The translations under genes and the position numbers were made by a program. Below, one piece after another: positions 56,182 through 63,015 of a stretch of 64,000 nt of DNA. Within the stretch, counting starts at the first letter, position 1. Every line of letters starts with the position of its first letter. The notes under the pieces were generated by a model. It was not told the DNA's origin and did not search any database. It saw only the letters and a program-made list of their open reading frames with translations. This DNA is from Winogradskyella thalassocola (GTDB lineage Bacteria; Bacteroidota; Bacteroidia; Flavobacteriales; Flavobacteriaceae): NCBI RefSeq assembly GCF_900099995.1, contig NZ_FNCZ01000001.1, forward strand, positions 372,001 to 436,000, written 5' to 3'.

Positions 56182-56775
56182 TTACGCAGAAAATATACGT
56201 TTGACTTTTTGTACTGTTCCAAGTGAAACATCACATAGTTTGGATGTTTTACGAAGAGACATCCCCGCATTGAGTTCTTTGATTACACTCGTGTAATTGG
56301 ACAAAAATTCCTTGTCCGATTGTTTCGATCCTCTCACTCGACCTTTATACACTCCTTTAGCTTTTGCTATTGCAATACCCTCTTTTTGTCTTTCGAGCAT
56401 CGTTTCCCTTTCCATTTCCCCAATTTGCCCCATTACTGTGGTAATTAATTTGAATGCAGGATTTGGTTTATTCTTAATTCTACTTTCTAAACCTAAAGAA
56501 TCAATTTTAACTGAGACCTTATGGTCGTCTAAGTACTTTAATGTGGTAAGAATATCCAATAAATTTCTACCTAATCGATCCACAGCATGCACACTTATAT
56601 TTTCAATTTCAGCGAATTCTACAGATTTCAATAATTGCACTCCCTGTTCCCTTTTATTAAATGGTATTGCCCCGCTACATACATCAATATACAATTTTTC
56701 GTTCGGGTAATTATTTACCAATTGACGTTCCTTATTTTGATTAGGTGTACTGATTCTAACGTAACGTGCTTTCAT
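56182..56775 (-). CDS. small serine recombinase (resolvase/invertase type)
   Basis: The 197-aa protein has the resolvase catalytic domain (MKARYVRIST, nucleophile Ser9; AVDRLGRNLLDIL with the conserved DR) and the long E helix (ERETMLERQKEGIAIAKAKG). A C-terminal HTH (GMSLRKTSKLCDVSLGTVQKVKR, about 170-192) completes it. This is the size of Tn3-type resolvases and invertases. It may resolve dimers of the excised circle. A 28-bp palindrome lies 16 bp upstream of its ATG. Confidence 0.9.
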   Translation of the reverse strand: MKARYVRISTPNQNKERQLVNNYPNEKLYIDVCSGAIPFNKREQGVQLLKSVEFAEIENISVHAVDRLGRNLLDILTTLKYLDDHKVSVKIDSLGLESRIKNKPNPAFKLITTVMGQIGEMERETMLERQKEGIAIAKAKGVYKGRVRGSKQSDKEFLSNYTSVIKELNAGMSLRKTSKLCDVSLGTVQKVKRIFSA

Positions 56776-56790
56776 GGTCTGTATTTTTTT

Positions 56791-56818
56791 TGATTGTAAT
56801 CTAAAGATAAAACAATCA
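56791..56818. promoter_or_regulatory. 28-bp res-like inverted repeat upstream of resolvase
   Basis: TGATTGT (56791-56797) and ACAATCA (56812-56818) are perfect 7-bp arms of a 28-bp element, with partial symmetry inside. Resolvase crossover sites (res site I) are about this length and lie next to the resolvase gene. It covers the -7 element of the gene's promoter, which would give autoregulation. Confidence 0.5.
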
Positions 56819-56832
56819 TATTAATGTAGCAA
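56802..56832 (-). promoter_or_regulatory. promoter of the small serine recombinase
   Basis: Minus-strand TTG (56832-56830), 20 bp, then TATCTTTA (56809-56802), seven of eight matches to TAnnTTTG. The ATG follows at 56775. Confidence 0.6.
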
Positions 56833-56934
56833 ATTTAGGGTATGTATAATTAACACAACATTTCATCAATGAAATTGTCTGAGCTCTCAAATTAATCGTA
56901 TCACTAATAGACCATAGTCTAAAAGTAACACAAG

Positions 56935-57054
56935 CTATATTACTAATTGTTTAAGTGCATCTACCTTCATTTTAATCTTTATTGAATTTAATTGAAGTTT
57001 GTCAATTTGCTCTTTCAAGACCTTATACTGTTCAGTTGTTAGTATTACTTTCAT
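56935..57054 (-). CDS. 39-aa small protein coupled to the Rep-like gene
   Basis: The ORF (MKVILTTEQYKVLKEQIDKL..., 39 aa) starts inside the 3' end of the Rep-like gene, overlapping by 23 bp in another frame, and ends in TAG. The sequence is an amphipathic helix/coiled-coil type with Lys, Gln and Leu heptads. The overlap indicates translational coupling. It may be a small partner of the Rep-like protein. Function unknown. Confidence 0.5.
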   Translation of the reverse strand: MKVILTTEQYKVLKEQIDKLQLNSIKIKMKVDALKQLVI

Positions 57055-57730
57055 CGTTCATGTTTTTATCACTTAAATTATTTCCAAGTAAATCCCAATC
57101 CTCATTTACAAGCCCTTCTTTGCTCATGTAGAACACGCCAGCTTGATACTTATCGTATTTACCATAATCAACCCTATCAAAACTAAAATAGCTTTGAATC
57201 GCTTTTACAACCTCATCATGTAATTTTGTATTACTGACGTATAATGCAAAGTGATTATGATAACCTTTACGATTTGCAAACGGCTCTGTAGTAAAGAATA
57301 ATCTAATATCAGTTTCAATACCATATTTGCCTATTAAATAATCGTAACAGCCGTGCATCATCTTGAAACAACTCTTTTTATTTCGCTCATACTTATATGC
57401 TACCGTAAAAAAGTAAGTCCAATCCATATACCATAACCTAGCTTGTAATGAATCTTTATCTACTAGACAATCAATTAGATTCCGCATAGATTGATTCTTT
57501 TGATTTAACACTTTGTTTTCCTCGTGCATTAATTCCGAATTGAAATATTTGGCATGTGTTTCTGGTATTAACCTTTTATGCTTTAGCTTTTTTGTTTCAA
57601 AATACAAATATTCGTTTTTACGATAAAATCGATACAATGTACTTTTACCTTTATTAATAATTTTTAAAAAATCATTTACTTTCTCATACTTCATTAGTAT
57701 TTTAGAAATTAATAGATACAAGAACTCCAT
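57032..57730 (-). CDS. Rep/HUH-endonuclease-like protein (divergent)
   Basis: The 232-aa protein could also start at the ATG at 57694, which gives 220 aa beginning MKYEKVNDFL. Three blocks resemble rolling-circle Rep proteins in order: WTYFFTVAY (about 104-112, like motif I), GYHNHFALYV (about 156-165, a His-x-His in the motif II position with Asn between) and FYMSKEG (about 200-206, like the Tyr/Lys motif III). The match is by eye only, and the middle residue is not the usual hydrophobic one. It is divergent from the large recombinase transcript. A role in replication or mobilisation of the excised circle is inferred. Confidence 0.5.
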   Translation of the reverse strand: MEFLYLLISKILMKYEKVNDFLKIINKGKSTLYRFYRKNEYLYFETKKLKHKRLIPETHAKYFNSELMHEENKVLNQKNQSMRNLIDCLVDKDSLQARLWYMDWTYFFTVAYKYERNKKSCFKMMHGCYDYLIGKYGIETDIRLFFTTEPFANRKGYHNHFALYVSNTKLHDEVVKAIQSYFSFDRVDYGKYDKYQAGVFYMSKEGLVNEDWDLLGNNLSDKNMNDESNTNN

Positions 57731-58127
57731 ACAAGGGGATTATTCAAGTTCTACTATCTATATATACGAGACAATTTCAAAAAGTAAACTATTTTGGCAC
57801 ACTTTTTTATTAAATAGTTGTTTTTACTCCTAAAGTATAACTGTTTCAATATGACACTACTTTATTACAATTTCTAAAATTTTTATCCGAAGTTTGATTA
57901 AAACATAATGTTGAGGTATCTATTTTGAAAATGTACATTTAGTAAGAACGGATACAAAAACGTGCTTAAATAGATAAATTAGAGGGAATAGGCAGAGAGT
58001 ACTCAAACTAATTTCAAAAAACATGTCAAATGTAGGACATTAGTAAATAGGGGCTAAAACACTGCGTTTTATACCCTTTTAAACAACTCATTTACAAACT
58101 ATTGTCAGAGCTATTTAAAAAAATACA
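57731..58127. other. non-coding region between Rep-like gene and recombinase promoter
   Basis: About 400 bp show no ORF of coding quality. With the following leader it forms a gap of nearly 690 bp, the longest non-coding part of the mobility module. An origin of replication or transfer could lie here. Confidence 0.45.
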
Positions 58128-58158
58128 TTGCATCTTCATTTTTTTGGGAGTATCTTTG
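58128..58158 (+). promoter_or_regulatory. promoter of the small ORF-recombinase transcript
   Basis: TTG (58128-58130), 20 bp, then TATCTTTG (58151-58158) match the Bacteroidota consensus fully. Transcription would start near 58165, leaving about 250 nt of leader before the 45-aa ORF. Confidence 0.65.
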
Positions 58159-58418
58159 CTTTAAGAAATTAACATTTCTCATCACTCTAAAAGTTAACTA
58201 CAAGAGTGATTTCAGCAAACAAACAACCCTTAACCACATAATACCAAATTACGCTAAAAACACAAGTTTTCAGATGTAATCTAACCTATTCAAATTTCGA
58301 GCGAAATAGGAATAGACAAGCTACGGCTTATAAAGAACAGAATATCGTTCTGGTCGACCGACCTTAAAAAAATAATCCTCGTCACTCAAAAAAAATAAGA
58401 GGAAAGAGTGACTGGTTA
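58159..58418 (+). promoter_or_regulatory. long structured leader with inverted repeats
   Basis: The leader holds ATCACTCT/AGAGTGAT (58181-58188, 58203-58210), CCTATT/AATAGG enclosing TTTC/GAAA (58285-58310), palindrome GGTCGACC (58352-58359), and GTCACTC/GAGTGAC (58381-58387, 58406-58412). The first and last hairpins share TCACTC and GAGTGA. It may be an RNA control element, a protein-binding array or an origin-type structure. Confidence 0.5.
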
Positions 58419-58556
58419 ATGATGTTAAGTTTTACAAAATGTAAAAAGATTTTAAACAAAAATGGAATTGAGTACACTAATAACGAGATAGAAACTTTAA
58501 AAATAGTACTCTATACAATCGCTGAAATGCAGTTTCAGCAACAACAAGATAATTGA
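58419..58556 (+). CDS. 45-aa small protein upstream of recombinase
   Basis: The ORF MMLSFTKCKKILNKNGIEY... has an AGGA-like stretch upstream (GAGGAAAGAG). It encodes 45 residues with the pattern K-C-K-x-I-L-N-K, then an acidic N-N-E-I-E-T and L-Y-x-I-A-E. Short proteins with this pattern are, from memory, common next to recombinases in Bacteroidota elements. It ends in the tandem repeat just before the recombinase ATG. It could be a directionality factor or a regulator; this is not shown. Confidence 0.6.
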   Translation: MMLSFTKCKKILNKNGIEYTNNEIETLKIVLYTIAEMQFQQQQDN

Positions 58557-58575
58557 TAATTGATAATTGATAATT
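58548..58575 (+). repeat. 4 x 7-bp tandem repeat GATAATT
   Basis: Four perfect head-to-tail copies of GATAATT cover the stop codon of the 45-aa ORF and end 7 bp before the recombinase ATG. Changes in copy number would alter the spacing between the two genes and the recombinase translation signal. Confidence 0.9.
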
Positions 58576-58582
58576 AAAAAAA

Positions 58583-60130
58583 ATGAATTTAGATACAATA
58601 ATATACAGCAGAGTCAGCACAGATGAACAAGCCGATTACGGTTATGGTAGAGACCACCAAAGAGATGTACTTAAAACCTACTGCGAAATAAACAATTACG
58701 GTATAGCCAACGAATATATTGAAGACCATTCCGCGAAAAACTTTAATAGACCAGAGTGGAAAAAGCTTGAAACCTTCGTTAAGGCAAATAGAAAAATCAT
58801 ACAAAGAGTATTATTTACCAAATGGGATAGATTCTCTAGAAACATGGAAGAAGCCATGGGGGTTATCAGAAAATTCCGCGAATGGGGCATTACTGTAAAT
58901 GCAGTTGAACAACCTTTGGATTTATCTGTTCCTAATCAAAAAGTAATGCTTTCAATGTACCTAATCATGCCAGAAGTAGAAAACGATAATATTTCTGCTA
59001 GAACTAAAGATGGACTGCATAAAGCAACTAAAGATGGTGCATTTATAGGGACACCACCTTACGGATATTCCAGAGTTCGTTTTGGGAAATATGCATCCAT
59101 GAGACCTAATAATGACGCCCTATTACTAACTGAAATTTTCAAAAGAGTATCATTGGGCGTTGAATCTCTTGAAGGACTAAGAAGACATTACCAAACAAAA
59201 GGGTACAAAAAAGGAAAACAAACTTTTTACAACATGTTACGTAATCGAGCGTATTTAGGTGAAGTAAAAGTTAAAGAATACAAAAAGACAGATGCATATT
59301 GGACAAACGGTTTACATGAAGCTATTACAGACCATAAAACGTTCAATAAAGTACAAGCGGTTCTTCAAGGCAAGAACAGAAACGCAAAACCTCCTTGTAA
59401 AAAAAATGAAGTCCTTCCACTTAGAGGTTTTTTAGAATGTGGAAAATGCGGTAGCACACTAACTGGGAGTGTTTCAAGAGGAAATGGTGGTAAATATGGC
59501 TATTACCATTGTAAAGGAGACTGTAAAACACGTCTATCTGCCACCTACACTCATAAAATTTTTAACACTGAGGTTCTTAATAAAGTTAAGGTAAGTGATA
59601 ATGTTTTCGATTTATATACAGAGATAATGACTGATGTTCAAAAAACTAAATGTGGTAGCAAAGAAGAGCAAATAAAAAATTTTAATCAAAAAATACAAGG
59701 AACGATAAACCTCATTGAAAATACCGAGGACAAATATGCTTCTGACGGAATGAAAGAAGAAGTCTTTAATCGAATGATTAACAGATACAATACAAATTTA
59801 ATGTCTTTAAGAGCGGAATTAGAAGAACTTAAAGAAGCCAAAGCGTTATCTGTAAAAACTATTGAAACCGCAGTTAAAATGATAAAAAATATGCCTCAGC
59901 TCTTTGAGAACGGAGACTTTGACCAAAAAATTAAGATACTTGGTTTATTAATCCCCGAAAAACTGATAATTTCTAAAAACGAATGTCGAACCAAGAAAAC
60001 GAATATTGCTATAGAGCTTCTTACTAGGATTAACAAGGCTTCCAAAAGATTAGAAAACAAGAAAGCCATCATTTCTGATGGCTTGTCTACTCTTGCTCCT
60101 CTTCTTAGGCTCGAACTAAGGACCCTCTGA
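58583..60130 (+). CDS. large serine recombinase (site-specific integrase)
   Basis: The 515-aa protein has the resolvase-type catalytic domain (YSRVSTDEQ, nucleophile Ser12; FTKWDRFSRNMEEAM), the recombinase domain (about 155-265), a zinc ribbon (Cys286, Cys289, Cys310, Cys314), a coiled coil (about 355-440) and a C-terminal tail. Such enzymes integrate and excise elements at short att sites. Its last 11 codons and TGA stop (60128-60130) lie antisense within tRNA-Asn, so the gene end is part of the att site. In the excised form the stop would become TAA, with the same protein. Confidence 0.93.
   Translation: MNLDTIIYSRVSTDEQADYGYGRDHQRDVLKTYCEINNYGIANEYIEDHSAKNFNRPEWKKLETFVKANRKIIQRVLFTKWDRFSRNMEEAMGVIRKFREWGITVNAVEQPLDLSVPNQKVMLSMYLIMPEVENDNISARTKDGLHKATKDGAFIGTPPYGYSRVRFGKYASMRPNNDALLLTEIFKRVSLGVESLEGLRRHYQTKGYKKGKQTFYNMLRNRAYLGEVKVKEYKKTDAYWTNGLHEAITDHKTFNKVQAVLQGKNRNAKPPCKKNEVLPLRGFLECGKCGSTLTGSVSRGNGGKYGYYHCKGDCKTRLSATYTHKIFNTEVLNKVKVSDNVFDLYTEIMTDVQKTKCGSKEEQIKNFNQKIQGTINLIENTEDKYASDGMKEEVFNRMINRYNTNLMSLRAELEELKEAKALSVKTIETAVKMIKNMPQLFENGDFDQKIKILGLLIPEKLIISKNECRTKKTNIAIELLTRINKASKRLENKKAIISDGLSTLAPLLRLELRTL
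60063..60084 (-). terminator. island-borne terminator for tRNA-Asn
   Basis: AAGCCATCA and TGATGGCTT form a perfect 9-bp stem with TTTC loop. It lies inside the recombinase coding region but in the right place to end minus-strand tRNA-Asn transcription. It has the same AGCCA/TGGCT and TTTC features as the native terminator at 18465-18490, so the element brings a replacement. Confidence 0.6.
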
Positions 60131-60137
60131 TTAACAG
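60093..60137 (-). repeat. right attachment site within tRNA-Asn
   Basis: This is the partner of 18493-18537: 36 bp identical, then one mismatch and 8 more matches. It covers the tRNA-Asn 3' half and the recombinase end. Confidence 0.92.
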
Positions 60138-60169
60138 TCAGATGCTCTAACCAACTGAGCTAAAGAGGA
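60096..60169 (-). tRNA. tRNA-Asn (GTT), intact
   Basis: The 74-nt cloverleaf has acceptor stem TCCTCTT/AAGAGGA, D-arm GCTC/GAGC, anticodon stem TCTGA/TCAGA with loop CTGTTAA (anticodon GTT), T-arm CTTAG-TTCGAGC-CTAAG and discriminator G. CCA is not encoded. The 3' part was supplied by the island. The 35 bp at 60096-60130 overlap the recombinase gene on the other strand. Confidence 0.97.
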
Positions 60170-60334
60170 ATAAAATTCCTTTTTTTAGTGTGTTTTAGAA
60201 GGCACTAAACTTCACTTTTCTTAGACTCTAATGAATCTCAAAAAACTTTCGAGGCTCAATTAACAATCAATCGCTCTTACTATTTGGTTATTATTAGCAG
60301 AACTAAAGTATGTATTTTTTCGCGTTAGCGGATG

Positions 60335-60364
60335 CAAATATAGACAGTATTTTCAATATTACAA
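60335..60364 (-). promoter_or_regulatory. tRNA-Asn promoter
   Basis: Minus-strand TTG (60364-60362), 19 bp, then TATATTTG (60342-60335) match the consensus fully. It lies about 165 bp upstream of the tRNA 5' end, with no other gene between, on the chromosomal side of the att site. Confidence 0.6.
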
Positions 60365-60402
60365 AACGAAATAATATTTTTTTTGTTAAAATTAAAAAAC
60401 TA

Positions 60403-61746
60403 TTAATTTGTAACAGCTTTAAAAATATCATTACCGTTGGCAAACAGCACTAAAGCTATTAAAATAAAGAATCCAATTACTTGTGCACGCTCTAAAAACT
60501 TTTCGCTTGGCTTACGTCCAGAAATCATTTCATATAGTAGAAACACCACGTGTCCACCATCTAAAGCTGGTATTGGCAATAAATTAAGTATGGCTAACAT
60601 AATAGATAAAAAGGCTGTTAACCCCCAGAAATCTTGCCAAATCCATTGGTCAGGGAACACATCGAAAATCGCTTTAAATCCACCAACGCCTTTATAAGCA
60701 CCTGTACTTGGTGTAAAAATCTTTCCTAATTGATCAAAATACCCAGAAACCTGTTCTTTAAACTTATCAACTCCACCACCAAAACTTTCTAAGAAGGTAT
60801 AATCTTTATGGATAATATTAAAATACCCAAGTTCAGCAAATCGAGAATTATGTGATGCTGGGAAAATTCCAACTCTACCATTGTCATCCACCTTTAAAGT
60901 TGTGTTTATTTTTTCATCACCTCTTAAAAAAGTGGCGTCTACAGACTGATTCTTATAGTCTAACAATCGAGATTCAAATTGATCAAAATAACGCAAATCA
61001 GTTCCGTTAACAGACAATAAAACATCTCCCTTAGTTAAGTCTGCACCTTTATTTATTGATGTGTCTGGCACACTGCCAACCATAAATGGAATTCTTAATT
61101 TAAAGGTTCCATTCTTTCTTTCAGCAGAAGATAGCTGACCCAAGAAATCTTTTGGAAGTACGATCTCTTTATTTTCACCATCTCTAACTATAGAATACTT
61201 TTCACCATTTACTAAGTTTTTTCTAACATCATAATAGGTGTCAACCTTTTCGTCATTAATGGCTAATATTTTATCACCGTTTTTAAAACCAACATCTAAA
61301 AGCAAATTGTTTTCTATCCAAAAACCATCTTTCATGCTATCCGTAGTAACATCTGTATCTCCATACGCAAAAGAAATAGCGACGTATATAAAGTAGGCTA
61401 AAATAAAGTTCACCGTAACACCACCAAGCATTATAATTAAACGTTGCCATGCTGGCTTAGAACGAAATTCCCAAGGTTGTGGTGGAAGAGCCATTGCTTC
61501 CTTATCCATGCTCTCGTCAATCATTCCTGCGATTTTCACATAGCCTCCAAGTGGCAACCAACCAATACCATATTCCGTATCACCAATTTTCTTTTTGAAG
61601 AGTGAAAACTTCACATCAAAAAAGAGGTAAAATTTTTCGACTTTAGTCTTAAAAAGCTTTGCTGGTATAAAATGCCCTAACTCGTGTAACACAATAAGTA
61701 AGGATAAACTAAGTAAAAATTGAGATATTTTTATAACAAATTCCAT
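60403..61746 (-). CDS. rseP: RseP site-2 membrane metalloprotease
   Basis: From the ATG at 61746 it is 447 aa; an upstream ATG would put a polar segment ahead of the first helix. HELGH (residues 21-25) is the zinc motif and NLLPIPALDGGHVVF near the C-terminus holds the third ligand. Two PDZ-like regions lie between (about 120-330), and four membrane helices are visible. It performs regulated intramembrane proteolysis of envelope-stress anti-sigma factors and signal-peptide remnants. Confidence 0.92.
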   Translation of the reverse strand: MEFVIKISQFLLSLSLLIVLHELGHFIPAKLFKTKVEKFYLFFDVKFSLFKKKIGDTEYGIGWLPLGGYVKIAGMIDESMDKEAMALPPQPWEFRSKPAWQRLIIMLGGVTVNFILAYFIYVAISFAYGDTDVTTDSMKDGFWIENNLLLDVGFKNGDKILAINDEKVDTYYDVRKNLVNGEKYSIVRDGENKEIVLPKDFLGQLSSAERKNGTFKLRIPFMVGSVPDTSINKGADLTKGDVLLSVNGTDLRYFDQFESRLLDYKNQSVDATFLRGDEKINTTLKVDDNGRVGIFPASHNSRFAELGYFNIIHKDYTFLESFGGGVDKFKEQVSGYFDQLGKIFTPSTGAYKGVGGFKAIFDVFPDQWIWQDFWGLTAFLSIMLAILNLLPIPALDGGHVVFLLYEMISGRKPSEKFLERAQVIGFFILIALVLFANGNDIFKAVTN

Positions 61747-61771
61747 GTAATCATTTTCAAATTTCGATTTG

Positions 61772-61779
61772 CAAAAGTA
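61772..61779 (-). promoter_or_regulatory. -7 promoter element of rseP
   Basis: TACTTTTG on the minus strand, 25 bp before the chosen start, is a perfect TAnnTTTG match. No TTG is at the usual spacing. Confidence 0.45.
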
Positions 61780-61938
61780 ACGTTTTACAGTCACTTAGGA
61801 AATAATTGTATTTCTTATCGATTTATTTTTAACATCAATTTATTAATATGCGTACAAATTCCTCACATTTATGTTAAAAAAGGTTTAGAAAATTAGCTTG
61901 AATCGTACCTTTACGCTTCAAAATTTAAACACATTATA

Positions 61939-62619
61939 ATGTCGTTTCTTACTTTTTTTAAAGGGTATAAAAAATTCGGAATATTCTTTTCTATACTTTG
62001 TATTATCATCATAACTATAATTTATAATGTATTAAATGTAAAACAACAACTGCCTATTTATCAACCTGGTATGGTAAGCGAAGAATTAGTAGATAGTACG
62101 ATTCAATACCAATTAAAATATCATAAGATTGCAGACTTTAGTTTAACCAATCAAAATGGAGAAACTATAACGCAAGATACCTACAAAGACAAAATATATG
62201 TCGCAGATTTCTTCTTTACCACTTGCCAAACCATTTGTCCGATTATGACTAAAAATATGGAACGCGTACAGAAGGCTATTATTAATGATGATGATATTAT
62301 GTTGCTTTCTCACTCAGTGACTCCAAAAATTGATAGCGTTGCTCAACTAAAAAAATATGCGCTTGAAAAAGGAGTTATTGACCGAAAATGGAATTTAGTT
62401 ACTGGTGACAAAAAACAAATCTACGAGCTGGCCAGAAAAAGTTACTTAGCCGTAAAAACTGATGGCAATGGAGATCAGTATGATATGATACATACCGAGA
62501 ACTTTATGTTGATAGATAAAAAGCGTCAAATTAGAGGCTTTTATGATGGTACAAAACCAGAAGATATTGACCGTCTTTTAGAAGATATTGAGACCTTAAA
62601 ATACTTTGGTGGCTCTTAG
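61939..62619 (+). CDS. SCO1/SenC-family copper chaperone-like protein
   Basis: The 226-aa protein has one N-terminal membrane anchor (about 12-32) and a thioredoxin fold. The copper-binding pair is Cys96/Cys100 (TTCQTICP), and the third ligand is a His in HTENFML near residue 175. SCO proteins help assemble the CuA centre of cytochrome oxidase. It has its own transcription unit. Confidence 0.9.
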   Translation: MSFLTFFKGYKKFGIFFSILCIIIITIIYNVLNVKQQLPIYQPGMVSEELVDSTIQYQLKYHKIADFSLTNQNGETITQDTYKDKIYVADFFFTTCQTICPIMTKNMERVQKAIINDDDIMLLSHSVTPKIDSVAQLKKYALEKGVIDRKWNLVTGDKKQIYELARKSYLAVKTDGNGDQYDMIHTENFMLIDKKRQIRGFYDGTKPEDIDRLLEDIETLKYFGGS

Positions 62620-62747
62620 CTCTATTAGTGTTTAGTTAATGACTTAGAACTAAAAATTCCGACTTGTTTTACACTTAGAATTAGCAATTAAAACAACATC
62701 GTATTCAAATATTCATGGTCTAGTTTTTTACACTAAAAAAAATCGCT

Positions 62748-62755
62748 TACTTTTG
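62748..62755 (+). promoter_or_regulatory. -7 promoter element of feoAB
   Basis: TACTTTTG fits TAnnTTTG exactly and is 33 bp before the TTG start of feoA. The -33 box is poor. Confidence 0.5.
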
Positions 62756-62787
62756 CTTCTTTAAAATTAATCTAAATAAGGATAAGG

Positions 62788-63015
62788 TTGACATTAGCAG
62801 ATCTAAAACGCGGACAACATGGCATTATAACTGATGTTTCTTCTATACATATTCCATTAAAATTGCTCGAAATGGGCTGTTTACCTGGTAATTTGGTAGA
62901 GCTTGTACAAGTTGCACCTTTCGCAGACCCAATGTATCTTAATATTAATGGTACGCATTTAGCCATTAGAAAAGAAACTGCTATTCATATTATAATTGAA
63001 ACTGCGCATGAGTAA
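62788..63015 (+). CDS. feoA: ferrous iron transport protein A
   Basis: The 75-aa SH3-like protein (LADLKRGQHGIITDV...LLEMGCLPGNLVELVQVAPF...NGTHLAIRKE) is of normal FeoA length. The start is TTG at 62788; no ATG is nearby, and GGATAAGG upstream may help. It overlaps feoB by 8 bp. Confidence 0.9.
   Translation: MTLADLKRGQHGIITDVSSIHIPLKLLEMGCLPGNLVELVQVAPFADPMYLNINGTHLAIRKETAIHIIIETAHE

Larger units (their letters stand above)
18493..60128. mobile_element. 41.6-kb integrated genomic island at tRNA-Asn, carrying a PUL
   Basis: The segment is bounded by the tRNA-Asn 3' direct repeat at both ends, offset by exactly 41,600 bp. The right end carries a large serine recombinase, a small resolvase and a Rep-like gene. 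The left boundary abuts the native tRNA terminator, and the right boundary abuts the tRNA 5' half with its promoter, so outside sequence is chromosome on both sides. Cargo is one nucleotidase gene and a complete polysaccharide locus with Leloir genes. No relaxase of a known conjugative class, type IV secretion genes or phage structural genes were recognised. It may be an integrative mobilisable or non-conjugative element. Confidence 0.85.

Noticed and set aside
56297..56710. 137-aa plus-strand ORF
   Set aside because: Antisense to the small serine recombinase, which has all catalytic blocks.
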